Below, in pieces: positions 16,101 through 24,470 of a stretch of DNA of 64,000 bases. The position numbers and the translations under genes are program-made. The stretch comes from Nocardia abscessus (GTDB lineage: Bacteria > Actinomycetota > Actinomycetes > Mycobacteriales > Mycobacteriaceae). Each line of letters starts with the position of its first letter. Position 1 is the stretch's first letter. The stretch covers positions 310,001 to 374,000 of the forward strand of contig NZ_JADLQO010000004.1 of assembly GCF_015477775.1 (NCBI RefSeq), given 5' to 3'. The notes beneath the pieces are model-generated. The model worked only from the letters and a program-made list of their open reading frames with translations. It had not been told where the DNA came from and did no database searches.

Positions 16101-18230
16101 TCACTTGACGTGTCGGTCTTTGTCGGCGGCGTTGTCGGCGGCCGCGTCCGCACGGGACTGAGTGGGAACGCAGACGTGGTCGTTCGGCACCGCCTCACGC
16201 CAGACGTAGCCCTGAACACAGGTGTCGGGACCATAGGAGTGGTCGGTGGCGCTCACCCGGAACTTCGCTTGTTCGTTCTCGTTCTTCGTGCGGTCCGCGG
16301 TCGTCTGGACGACGCAGATCGGGTCGTCGGGAGCGGCCAACCGGAAGACGAAACCGGTTGCGCAGGGGCGACCCTGGGACACCACCACGGTGACCTCGGT
16401 CCCCGGTCGCACCTCGGCTCCGGCAGCGGGTGCGGTGGACAGCACGGTGCCCGCGGCCACCGTGGTGCTGGGCTTCCCGCCGATCTTGGTCTCGAGCCCC
16501 AGAGCCTCCAGTGCCGAGAGCGCTTGCGCCTTCGGCTTTCCGGCCAGACCGGGCACCACGACCGGTTTCGGGCCACTCGACACCGTCACCGTGACCGCGG
16601 CTCCCTTGGTCACCATGGTTTGCGCCGCCGGGTTCGTGGCCAGCACGACCCCCTTCGCCACGGTGTCGTCCGGCTTGCCGACCCTGGTCACGGTCAAGCC
16701 CTTGCTCTCGATCTTCGCGACAGCTTCCGCTTCGGGGAGCCCGGCGACATCGGGCACCGGCACCTGCTCCTTGCCCGTCTCCGTCCCGTCCTTGCCCGAT
16801 CCGTCCTTGCCCGCCTCGTCCTTCTTGTCGACGGGATCGGTGCCCGACGTCGGACCTGCCGGGGTCGGCGTGGGCGCCGGGCCCGACGACACGGCGAGGG
16901 CCACCTCGCTACCACGGGCTTTCTGCTCGCCTGCCGCGGGCGTGCTCGCGATGACCGTGCCCTTGGCGATCTCCGGGCTCTGCTGTTCGAAATGCCGGAC
17001 GCCGAATTCGGCTTGCTCGAGCGCCTTCTGCGCATCCGCCAGGGGTAGACCCAAGACGTTGGGCACTTCGATCAGGCATTCGCCCTCGCACGGCCCGATC
17101 GAGACGTGCATGTTGACCGGTGAACCACGCTCGAGTTCCTCGTTCGCCCGAGGTTCGGTTCCGATGGCCTGCCCGAAGGGGATCCCGGCATCGACCTTGG
17201 GGACGTACACCGGCCGGTACCCGGCTTCCTGAAGTGTGCGTTCGGCATCCGCCCTGCTCTTGCCCGCGATGCTCGGCACCTTGTCCCCCGGCCACAGCGC
17301 GACCACCGCGAGCGCCAGTGCGAGCGCCACCGCCGCCGCCACGGGGACCCACCAGGGGAAGATCGGCACCTGGTTGCGGACGCCGTTCAACGTGACCGGT
17401 GCGCCACCGCCTGCGCGATCGACCTGTGCCGTGAACGCATGCGATTCGGTGCGCCCGAACCACTTTCGCCCGCCACCGACCAGTACGGGAGTTTCCGCCG
17501 CCGCGCCGGGGCCAAGCTGCGCGACCGCTCGAGGCGGCTGGAACGTCAGGGCGCCCGTGCGGTCGGTGAGCACGATCTGCACCGCAAGCGGGACATTCCC
17601 CGCGTTCGTGGTCGTGACCGTATGCTTCCCCGGTTTGCGACCACGGCTGGTCTCCGGCCGCAGCGCCGCCTGTACCTCGGTGAACGAGCCGACCGTCAGC
17701 GTGCCCGAGCCGCTGTCGGAGACCCGCGCGTTCACCCGGGACCGGACGCCGACCAGGAACGGCGCCTGCCCGGCCGGGATCCCGGGATCTCGGGGCGGTG
17801 CGAACCGCAGCACCGCGGTGGCCCTGTCGTCCGGGAAGACACTCAGTACAGCGGGTTCCAGGTGCGCGAACGGGCGCATGGGGCCCGCCACGCCGAGCTC
17901 GAATTCCTCCACCCGGGTGCCGGTGTTGTGCACGGTGAGCGTGGTGACCACCGCCGAGCCGGGATCGACGGTCAACTGGTTCTGCTCGATGGACAGGTGA
18001 ACGCCGTAGCGCTGCCGATTCCCCGGCGTGGCCGTCGGTGCGGTGGCGGGCCGGGGCGGACCCGGGGCCACCCCGGCCGGCACGGGAGCGTCGGCGCGGG
18101 CTCCGCTGGGCTGCTCGCGTACCGCCGCGATCGTGCTCGTCGCCCAGCCCAGGTAGGTGCGGCACTGCGGGTTGACGCAGAACTCGGCATCTGTGGAATT
18201 GGACGTCCCGCAGGTCGAGCAATCGCGCAC
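16101..18230 (-). CDS. Zinc-ribbon, single-pass membrane protein with extracellular PASTA repeats
   Basis: A 709-residue membrane protein. Cys 4, 7, 18 and 23 form an N-terminal zinc ribbon; residues ~70-280 look like Ig-like strands (LSIEQNQLTVDPGSAVVTTL); WWVPVAAAVALALALAVVAL near 292-312 is the only membrane helix. Outside it are about four PASTA-like repeats (VPSIAGKSRADAE, VPNVLGLPLADAQ, VPDVAGLPEAEAV, VPGLAGKPKAQAL), then two Cys-bearing repeats of the form GFVFRLAAPDDPICV and GYVWREAVPNDHVCV. PASTA modules of Ser/Thr kinases sense peptidoglycan. A cytoplasmic-to-cell-wall protein inside an injection cluster could dock the particle at the envelope, as a membrane partner does for the Streptomyces systems; that role is inferred. 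GTG 18230 has AGGAGG upstream. Confidence 0.85.
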   Translation of the reverse strand: MRDCSTCGTSNSTDAEFCVNPQCRTYLGWATSTIAAVREQPSGARADAPVPAGVAPGPPRPATAPTATPGNRQRYGVHLSIEQNQLTVDPGSAVVTTLTVHNTGTRVEEFELGVAGPMRPFAHLEPAVLSVFPDDRATAVLRFAPPRDPGIPAGQAPFLVGVRSRVNARVSDSGSGTLTVGSFTEVQAALRPETSRGRKPGKHTVTTTNAGNVPLAVQIVLTDRTGALTFQPPRAVAQLGPGAAAETPVLVGGGRKWFGRTESHAFTAQVDRAGGGAPVTLNGVRNQVPIFPWWVPVAAAVALALALAVVALWPGDKVPSIAGKSRADAERTLQEAGYRPVYVPKVDAGIPFGQAIGTEPRANEELERGSPVNMHVSIGPCEGECLIEVPNVLGLPLADAQKALEQAEFGVRHFEQQSPEIAKGTVIASTPAAGEQKARGSEVALAVSSGPAPTPTPAGPTSGTDPVDKKDEAGKDGSGKDGTETGKEQVPVPDVAGLPEAEAVAKIESKGLTVTRVGKPDDTVAKGVVLATNPAAQTMVTKGAAVTVTVSSGPKPVVVPGLAGKPKAQALSALEALGLETKIGGKPSTTVAAGTVLSTAPAAGAEVRPGTEVTVVVSQGRPCATGFVFRLAAPDDPICVVQTTADRTKNENEQAKFRVSATDHSYGPDTCVQGYVWREAVPNDHVCVPTQSRADAAADNAADKDRHVK

Positions 18231-18320
18231 GGCTCACCTCCTCATGTCGGTGAGTCGAGTATCGGCCGGGGTGGCGACGCGGACAGTCGACCGACGTGAC
18301 GTCGCCAGGGAAGTCCTTCC

Positions 18321-18356
18321 TGCCCGTTCGGGCACGGATATCCGCCCTGACGGGCA
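18321..18356. promoter_or_regulatory. Palindromic box upstream of the PASTA-DUF4157 genes
   Basis: TGCCCGTTCGGGCA (18321-18334) has 6-bp inverted arms, and a second, looser inverted repeat GCCCTGACGGGC follows at 18344-18355. It lies in the 139-bp gap between the AAA+ gene stop (18370) and the PASTA start (18230). The first 17 bases, TGCCCGTTCGGGCACGG, are identical to a site at 21768-21784 in front of the first gene of the cluster. The recurrence points to a shared operator; a hairpin attenuator is the alternative. Confidence 0.6.
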
Positions 18357-18369
18357 ATTTGCCGCCGCG

Positions 18370-20415
18370 CTACTGACGCACGGACTCGTGATAGGGGCCG
18401 AATTCCCTGGCCAGGGTGAGCCTTCCGAGCTTGCGGTACTCCCGGTGCACCCCCGCGACGAGATCGGCGGTGCACAGCTCGCGTCCGGCGCCCGCGGCCA
18501 AGTAGGCGGCGGTGATGACCGCCGAGCGAATATTGCCGCCGGACAACTCGAAGGAGCGGGCGCAGAAGTGCAGATCCAGGTCGGCGCTGCGCGGAATCCT
18601 GGTGCCGACGCAGCGCTCCCACAGGCTGCGGCGTGCGTCCTCGTCGGGCGTCGGGTAGTTGACCACCACGTCGAGACGCCGGGTGAACGCGTCGTCCAGA
18701 TTGGCGCGGAGATTGGTCGCCAGGATCGCGAGGCCGTCGAACGACTCCATCCGCTGGAGCAGGTACGCGCTTTCGATGTTCGCGTACCGGTCGTGCGAGT
18801 CGCGCACCTCGGTACGGCGGCCGAACAGCGCGTCCGCCTCGTCGAACAGCAGCACCGCGTTCACCCCGGCCGCCGCGACGAAGATGCGTTCCAGGTTCTT
18901 CTCGGTCTCGCCGATGTACTTGTCCACCACGGTCGCGAGGTTCACCGTGTACAGGTCGAGGCCGAGATCCGCGGCGATCACCTCCGCCGACATCGTCTTG
19001 CCCGTCCCGGAGTCGCCGGTGAACAGCGCGGTCACGCCGCGCCCCCGCCCGCCGCCCGGCCGCATCCGCCATTCGTCGAGCACCACGGTGCGTTGCCTGG
19101 CGCGCAACGCCACCTCGCGCAGCTGGCTCAGCACCGGTTGCGGCAGAACCAGATCCGGCCAGCCGACCGCCGGCTCGATCCGCCGGGCCAGCCGCTCCAG
19201 TCCGGCGCTGTTCTGGGCGCGGGCGCCGAAGCGCAGGTCTTCGGCGGACATCGGGCGGCCGGCGAGCTCGGCCCTGACGGTCGCCGCCGTGGCCGCTCGC
19301 GCGAGCTGTTCCGGCGTCAGCACGAACTGCATGGTCGCCTCCGCCGCGTCGGACCCGTCGGACAGCGGGTCGGCGAGCACGGCGCGCCACATCCGGGAGC
19401 GGTCCGCGGCGCTGGGCGGAGCCACGTCGAGCGGCACCGGTTGACGCCGGGCCCAAGCCGGGTCCCAGACCGCGCTGCCCACCAGCACGACGGTCGCCTG
19501 CGCGTCCGCGAGCGCGCGGATGGTCTCGGGCCGCTCGGCGAATCCGTCGACGCCCGCGGCCACCAGCACGGCACCGCGCAGCCGCGCCTCCAGCACCGCC
19601 GTCGCGATCGTGCTCGGCTGGTCGGCGACCAGCGGCAGGTCCACGATCAAGACTTCGCGACCGATTCGGCGAGCTGCCGCCGCGGCTACCGCCGTACCGC
19701 CGCCGCCGGGCCGTTCGCGCAGGTACACCAGCATGTGCCGGCCGGACAAGGCGGCGACCAGGCCCGGGTCCGGCTGGGCGGGCTCCGGTGGTGCGGGAGC
19801 GATCGCAAGGCACAGCTCGGGATCCGGCGCGTCATCCCCGAGCAGATACCCGACCACACGATCCGGTATGCGTAAGGTCCGCGCCAGCAGCGGGCGGTCG
19901 CTCTCCGCTATCGTCACGAGCCCGCTACCGACCAGAGCGCTCTCGGCGCTGAAGCGCGCACGCCCGGCGGCGGCCGCCGCGGGCACGCCGCACAGCGAAA
20001 GAGCCAGTCCCACAGTCGCTCTGCGTCGCGTCACATCGTCGTTGAGATAGCCGTAGAGCCATTCGAAACGGGAGTCCACGTCCGGCGCCAGCGCTACCAG
20101 GAGCACCTCGGCGTCGAGCCCGTCCAGCCCGAATTCCTCGATCACTCGGGCCAAACGAACGTGCTCGCCCTCCGAACGCGCCGCGGCGGCGATCACTTCG
20201 GCATCCGCTGCCCGCCGCGATTCCAGCGGGTCGGGGACGAGCGGCGCACGCGCCGAGTTCAGCAGGCGGTCGACCGTGTCGTCGGACAGGTACAGGCCGC
20301 GGAACGGGTCGTCGGGTTGCGGATCGTCCGCGCGGCGCTGCGCCACCGCCCGCCGCACCCGTGCCTCGATCACGGCCAGACGGGCGAGTAGATAGCGCAG
20401 GCTCGCGGCGCTCAC
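18370..20415 (-). CDS. eCIS AAA+ ATPase (Afp15/Pvc15-like)
   Basis: A 681-residue protein whose C-terminal third is a classical AAA+ module: Walker A GDSGTGKT (about 466-474), Walker B AVLLFDEADALFG (about 520), sensor 1 LAILATNLRANLDDAF and the Arg pair TRRLD. The N-terminal two thirds is an all-helical/degenerate ATPase-like region (DRVVGYLLGDD, a possible winged helix). Afp15-type ATPases are present in nearly all eCIS clusters and are needed for particle assembly. The true start is GTG 20415, overlapping the DUF4255 stop (GTGA); the open frame further upstream is antiparallel noise in the DUF4255 and regulator genes. Confidence 0.93.
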   Translation of the reverse strand: MSAASLRYLLARLAVIEARVRRAVAQRRADDPQPDDPFRGLYLSDDTVDRLLNSARAPLVPDPLESRRAADAEVIAAAARSEGEHVRLARVIEEFGLDGLDAEVLLVALAPDVDSRFEWLYGYLNDDVTRRRATVGLALSLCGVPAAAAAGRARFSAESALVGSGLVTIAESDRPLLARTLRIPDRVVGYLLGDDAPDPELCLAIAPAPPEPAQPDPGLVAALSGRHMLVYLRERPGGGGTAVAAAAARRIGREVLIVDLPLVADQPSTIATAVLEARLRGAVLVAAGVDGFAERPETIRALADAQATVVLVGSAVWDPAWARRQPVPLDVAPPSAADRSRMWRAVLADPLSDGSDAAEATMQFVLTPEQLARAATAATVRAELAGRPMSAEDLRFGARAQNSAGLERLARRIEPAVGWPDLVLPQPVLSQLREVALRARQRTVVLDEWRMRPGGGRGRGVTALFTGDSGTGKTMSAEVIAADLGLDLYTVNLATVVDKYIGETEKNLERIFVAAAGVNAVLLFDEADALFGRRTEVRDSHDRYANIESAYLLQRMESFDGLAILATNLRANLDDAFTRRLDVVVNYPTPDEDARRSLWERCVGTRIPRSADLDLHFCARSFELSGGNIRSAVITAAYLAAGAGRELCTADLVAGVHREYRKLGRLTLAREFGPYHESVRQ

Positions 20416-21035
20416 GGCCGCCGCTCCGTGCGCTTGCCCCGCGGCGCGTCGGCGGCCGCGCCGTGGCGGTCCCGCATGCCCACCGAAACACCATCGTGCG
20501 CGGGCACGGCCGCCGGTATCGCCCGCCCGGTGTCCGCGGGCGCGGTGACCACCAGATCCAGCGACGGCTTCAACTCGCCGCCCAGCGCCGACCACACGTC
20601 CGCGAACGACCGGTCCTCCGGCGGCGGCAACGCGATGTTCAGCGCTACGGGGAGACCGATCTCGGCCAGCGTTCCGCTCAGCGACTCGCCCGGAATCGAG
20701 TCGTGGCGCAGGAAGCAGGACAGCAGCGCGGACAGCAGGCGGTGCTCGTCCTCCGGCCGCTGCGTCCACGCCGTGATGAGGTAGGACAGTTTGAAATATC
20801 GCGGTCCCTGGTGCCTGCGCACGACCACTCGGTTCTCGTCGTACTCGTTGATCAGGCCGCGCTGCCGCCTGCGCAGGTCCTCGCGGATGTCGTAGAGAAA
20901 CATGTTGACGGTGGGCGCGTTCCGCCGCGCCGCCCACTCCTTGGTCGGCGCGTCGAACACCACGTCGACCTCGTTGCGGTCGACGGCGTCCGCGCCGACC
21001 AGCGCCCGCAGCGCCTCGTCCACCTCGACGAACAC
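20412..21035 (-). CDS. eCIS tube/sheath terminator, DUF4255 (Afp16/Pvc16-like)
   Basis: A 207-residue protein. MFVEVDEALRALVG, VDVVFDAPTKEW, PTVNMFLYDIREDLRRR and FKLSYLITAWTQRPEDEHRL form the DUF4255/Pvc16 N-terminal domain. In phage-tail-like particles this family forms the hexameric cap that ends tube polymerisation and fixes particle length. The stop overlaps the AAA+ start; it begins 12 nt after the regulator gene ends, so these three genes appear to be one transcript. Confidence 0.92.
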   Translation of the reverse strand: MFVEVDEALRALVGADAVDRNEVDVVFDAPTKEWAARRNAPTVNMFLYDIREDLRRRQRGLINEYDENRVVVRRHQGPRYFKLSYLITAWTQRPEDEHRLLSALLSCFLRHDSIPGESLSGTLAEIGLPVALNIALPPPEDRSFADVWSALGGELKPSLDLVVTAPADTGRAIPAAVPAHDGVSVGMRDRHGAAADAPRGKRTERRP

Positions 21036-21047
21036 TGTGCCACCGCC

Positions 21048-21662
21048 CTAGATCAAGCCTTGGCGCAGCGCGTACGCGACCGCGTGTGACCGATTGCGCA
21101 GCTGCAGCCTGCTGGTGATGTCGTGCAGCGCGTTCTTGATGGTGCGCTGCGAATAGCAGAGCTTGGCGGCGATCTCGGCCGTGTCGTCGCCCTCGGCGAC
21201 CAAGCGCAGGATTTCGATCTCCCGGTGGGTCAGCCCGGTGAGGCTGAGCCCCCGCGGATGCAGCATCTGCCGCTGCAGCCGCCCGACCTGGTCGAGCAAC
21301 CTGCCGAGCAGATCGGGCGGTACGGTCCCCTCGCCACGCGCCGCGGCGCACACCGCGTGCGTCAGACGTTCCGAGGTCGCCTCCTGGCGTCGCACCAGCC
21401 CCGCGATCCCGGCTTCGACGGCGGCGGCGAGACTGTGTTCGTCGAAATCGGCGGCCACCAATACCGGGCGCCTGCCGTCTCGCTGCATGCGGCGCAGCGT
21501 CCGCAACGTGTGTTCGTCGACCGTGTCGGCGACGACCAGCGCGACCACCGCGCGTGCCGGGTCGTCGACGACGAGGATCTCCGTGCGCGGCCGCAACTGG
21601 GCGATCAGGCCCGCCCGCGAGATCGGGTCGCGCGCTTCCACGTAGATCGCGGTTCTGTCCAT
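21048..21662 (-). CDS. LuxR/NarL-type regulator with degenerate receiver domain
   Basis: A 204-residue regulator at the promoter-proximal end of the injection cluster. The C-terminal SLTGLTHREIEILRLVAEGD, then TAEIAAKLCYSQRTIKNALH and DITSRLQLRNRSHAV are a complete LuxR helix-turn-helix. The N-terminal half follows the receiver fold (AIYVEARDPISRAGLIAQL), but the acidic pair and the conserved Lys are replaced (EARD; GLVRRQ), so ordinary phosphorylation control is doubtful. ATG 21662 has GAGAGGT upstream. First-gene position suggests that it controls the eCIS operon and perhaps the divergent hydrolase genes through the nearby palindrome. Confidence 0.88.
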   Translation of the reverse strand: MDRTAIYVEARDPISRAGLIAQLRPRTEILVVDDPARAVVALVVADTVDEHTLRTLRRMQRDGRRPVLVAADFDEHSLAAAVEAGIAGLVRRQEATSERLTHAVCAAARGEGTVPPDLLGRLLDQVGRLQRQMLHPRGLSLTGLTHREIEILRLVAEGDDTAEIAAKLCYSQRTIKNALHDITSRLQLRNRSHAVAYALRQGLI

Positions 21663-21767
21663 CGTGCACCTCTCGGATACTTCCGCGCCGGCCCTCCCCG
21701 ACGCCTGTCACCGAGCCTGCGCGGACCACTAACCGTGCATTGAACGAGGACTAAACGCGCAGGTCGT

Positions 21768-21784
21768 TGCCCGTTCGGGCACGG
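21768..21784. promoter_or_regulatory. Palindromic box in the divergent promoter region (LuxR/eCIS versus hydrolase operon)
   Basis: TGCCCGTTCGGGCACGG contains 6-bp inverted arms TGCCCG/CGGGCA around TT. It is placed 106 bp ahead of the LuxR-type gene and 152 bp ahead of the hydrolase gene, in their shared 273-bp gap. The same 17 bases occur at 18321-18337. I see no second copy in this gap. Confidence 0.6.
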
Positions 21785-21935
21785 TACCTCCGGGCATCGG
21801 CGCAGGTGAGAAACGGCGACGGCGGTCGAGCGTGCCGTGCGGCGCCCGGGATCTCGCCGACACGGGTGGGTGCGGGCGCCCCGCTGAGGCGCGACGCTGT
21901 GTGGCGTCCGCCTTCGTCTACCGGGGGAACCGACG

Positions 21936-23960
21936 ATGCTCCGACACCGACGCGGAACCTTCCGCCGCTCCGGCACCCTGACGCTGCTCATAGCGGTGAC
22001 GGTGTCGGTCGTGTTCGTCTGCGTTACGCAAACGCCCCTCGGCGCCGATCGAGGAGCGCGTGCCTGGGCCGAGCCGATCACATCCCAGCCGCCGGCCACC
22101 CCGGCTCCGACCCAGGCCCAACGATCCACGCCGGTGACCACCGAACCGGTTGCCACCACACGGTTCCGACCGCCGACCACCACGGTGGGCGGTGCGGCCG
22201 GTTCGACCAGCACGAGCACGCAGGCCGAAACGTCCGTCACCGGAACCACGGCCGCACCGTCCACGACGGGGGTCTGCGACCCGGTAGGTCCGACGAACGC
22301 CGCGGGCCGAGCCGCTTGCCCGGTGACGCCACCCACCTGCCCGACGACCACGACCACCGCCACGGCGACGTCCGTCCCTTGCACGACGACCACCACCGGC
22401 ACGACCACCACCAACACGACGACCACGACCACCCGTCCGACCACGACCGCGCCCGATACGACCACTTCGGAGCCACCCCCACCGCCGCCTCCCTCACCTG
22501 ATCCGCAGCGGCCGCCGGTCCCAGTGCACTACCGTCCTCCGGACCGTGCTCTGCCGCTGGATCTTTCGCAACCGCCGCCGTGTGTCGTGCTCAACGGGCC
22601 GATGGCAAAGGGCAGCTACACCGTCTCCTCGGCCTTCGGCATCCGCGGCGGCGAGTTCCATCGCGGCATGGACCTGGCGGCCAAACGCGGCACGCCGATC
22701 TTCGCCGCGCTGGACGGCAAGGTGGCGGCGGCGGGACAGGCCACGGGATTCGGCAACTGGATCGTCATCGACTCCACCACGTCCGACGGGCTGGTCTCGA
22801 CCGTCTACGGTCACATGTACGACGACGGCATGCACGTCGCCGCCGGTGACGTCGTCAAGGCGGGCCAGCACATCGCCGACGTCGGCAGCAACGGCGCGTC
22901 CAGCGGTCCGCACCTGCATTTCGAACTGTGGCAGGGCGGCAGGCTGCAGAACGGCAAATTCGTCGACCCGGCTCCGCTGCTCGACCAGGCCGCCCCGACG
23001 GCCGATCAATCGGCGTTGAAGATGGCGCACTCGATCGCCGATTGCGCCGTCCGCCCCGGCGCGGGCCTCGCTCCGGGCAAGGTTCCGGCGGAATTCGTGC
23101 CGTGGCTGCGCAAAGGCGCCGCCGACTGCCCCGGCAGCGGCATCACCGCGCCGCTGCTGGCCGGGCAACTCAAGGCGGAGAACAACTTCCGGCACGGCGC
23201 CACGGCGCCCGTGTCCTCGAGCGGAGCCATGGGACCGGCGCAATTCCTGCCGGGCACCTGGGAGACCTGGAAGGTCGACGCGGACGGCGACGGCCGCAGC
23301 GACATCAACAGCATCGCCGACGCCGTTGTCGCGCAAGCGCATTTCATGTGCAAGAACTGGCGGGACTCCACGGCGGGCATCACCGGCGGGCAGTTGCGCG
23401 GTGACGCCGTCGACCTGGCACTGGCCGCGTACAACGCCGGGTTCGGGGCGGTGCAAGCGGCGCGCGGCATGCCGTCGGGCGGCGAATACACTACCCAGAC
23501 ACAGCCCTACGTGCGCAAGATCCGAGCTTACGAACGCGAGTTCGCCGCAGCCGACTTCGCCGAGAGCGCCGGCCGCAACGCCGAGTCCAGCGCGAAGGCG
23601 TTGCGGGCGGTCCAGCAGTACCTCGGCGCCGCGTACACCTGGGGCGGCGGAAACACCAAGGGCCCTACAGAAGGCGGCTTCGACTCGCCGGGCCTGGCGA
23701 CCTACGTGGCCTACGTCGCGACCGGTGGCGCGGTGACGCTGCCCCGCACCGTGCAGCAGCAGTGGACGAAAGGACAAGAGCTGCCCACCGACCGGGCCGG
23801 TCCGGGGCACCTCGTCTACACCGACTTCGGGCCGAACGGAGTGCCACGCCACGTCGGCATCACGGTCGGCGACGGCAAGATGGTCCACGCGTCGGCCGAG
23901 GACGGCAAAGTCGTGGAGGCGCCGATTCCACCCGGCGCGAAGATCCGGAGCATGTCATGA
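21936..23960 (+). CDS. Secreted three-domain cell-wall hydrolase (M23 peptidase, lytic transglycosylase, NlpC/P60-like)
   Basis: A 674-residue exported protein: Arg-rich start with a hydrophobic segment (LTLLIAVTVSVVFVCV) and a Thr/Pro/Ala-rich linker to about residue 195. An M23 domain follows (SAFGIRGGEFHRGMDLAAKR, then PHLHFELW with HxH) at roughly 220-345. Next is a lytic transglycosylase domain (LKAENNF with the likely catalytic Glu, SSGAMGPAQFLPGTWE, ALAAYNAGFGAV) and a C-terminal NlpC/P60-like domain from ~545. In the last, the usual DCSGL is DSPGL (GGFDSPGLATY), so the catalytic Cys is missing although PRHVGI is kept. It starts an operon with two lipoproteins. Such proteins also occur in actinobacterial conjugative elements; here the neighbour is an injection system. 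Confidence 0.9.
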   Translation: MLRHRRGTFRRSGTLTLLIAVTVSVVFVCVTQTPLGADRGARAWAEPITSQPPATPAPTQAQRSTPVTTEPVATTRFRPPTTTVGGAAGSTSTSTQAETSVTGTTAAPSTTGVCDPVGPTNAAGRAACPVTPPTCPTTTTTATATSVPCTTTTTGTTTTNTTTTTTRPTTTAPDTTTSEPPPPPPPSPDPQRPPVPVHYRPPDRALPLDLSQPPPCVVLNGPMAKGSYTVSSAFGIRGGEFHRGMDLAAKRGTPIFAALDGKVAAAGQATGFGNWIVIDSTTSDGLVSTVYGHMYDDGMHVAAGDVVKAGQHIADVGSNGASSGPHLHFELWQGGRLQNGKFVDPAPLLDQAAPTADQSALKMAHSIADCAVRPGAGLAPGKVPAEFVPWLRKGAADCPGSGITAPLLAGQLKAENNFRHGATAPVSSSGAMGPAQFLPGTWETWKVDADGDGRSDINSIADAVVAQAHFMCKNWRDSTAGITGGQLRGDAVDLALAAYNAGFGAVQAARGMPSGGEYTTQTQPYVRKIRAYEREFAAADFAESAGRNAESSAKALRAVQQYLGAAYTWGGGNTKGPTEGGFDSPGLATYVAYVATGGAVTLPRTVQQQWTKGQELPTDRAGPGHLVYTDFGPNGVPRHVGITVGDGKMVHASAEDGKVVEAPIPPGAKIRSMS

Positions 23961-24460
23961 CCCGAACCCTGTTGCTCTTCTGCGCCGCGACGCTGGCCGT
24001 GCTGGCGGTGGGCGGCTGCGCGGGAACCGTGCCCGGCTTGCCGCTGCCCGCCCCGCTCGGCGCCGCCGAGACCGCCGACCCACACGTGGTGTTGCGCGCC
24101 GCTTTCGCGACGATGTTCGGCTGGCGGCCCGCCACCGACTCCTCCCCCGACGACGCCTATGCCCGCGCTCGCCCCTACCTCACCGACGAGCTCGGAGCGC
24201 GTGCGCGCGACCGCACCGAAGGCGGCTCCAAGACCCAGTGGAACGCCTGGGCGAAGGCCGGCGCGACGGTCCGGGTCGCGGTCGAGGTCTCCACCGACGA
24301 GCACCCACCCGACAAGCCCGGCCGGATCGACCGCGTCGTGCTGATCCACCAGACCGTCACCGATCCGGGCGGGCGGCCGATCGACACCATCGACCTGACC
24401 GCCTGGGCCACACTGATCGAGACCGAACAAGGCTGGCGCATCCAAGCGGTGCGCTTCTGA
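23957..24460 (+). CDS. Lipoprotein of unknown function, paralogue of the next gene
   Basis: A 167-residue predicted lipoprotein: signal helix LLLFCAATLAVLAVGGC with lipobox VGGC at about residue 20. The mature part has VVLRAAFATMFGWRPATDSS, DAYARARPYLT, WNAWAKAGATVRVAVEVSTD and a final EQGWRIQAVRF, an alpha+beta pattern like NTF2-like/VirB8-type domains, though I cannot assign a family. The ATG overlaps the hydrolase stop (ATGA), so they are co-translated. It shares the same layout as the following gene, indicating duplication. Confidence 0.8.
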   Translation: MTRTLLLFCAATLAVLAVGGCAGTVPGLPLPAPLGAAETADPHVVLRAAFATMFGWRPATDSSPDDAYARARPYLTDELGARARDRTEGGSKTQWNAWAKAGATVRVAVEVSTDEHPPDKPGRIDRVVLIHQTVTDPGGRPIDTIDLTAWATLIETEQGWRIQAVRF

Positions 24461-24470
24461 GGAGATTGCC

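Noticed and set aside
3594..21662. Prophage or type VI secretion system
   Set aside because: No capsid, portal, terminase, lysis or integrase genes and no TssJLM membrane complex; DUF4157, DUF4255, DUF6760 and Afp15-type ATPase mark an eCIS.
20416..21729. N-terminal extension of the AAA+ ATPase frame
   Set aside because: It overlaps DUF4255 and the LuxR gene in another frame and reads as Arg/Ala noise; the GTG at 20415 with GTGA overlap is the natural start.
22320..22500. Thr/Pro-rich stretch with acg/acc codon runs as a DNA repeat element
   Set aside because: It is simply the low-complexity Thr-rich linker of the secreted hydrolase, common in exported actinobacterial enzymes.
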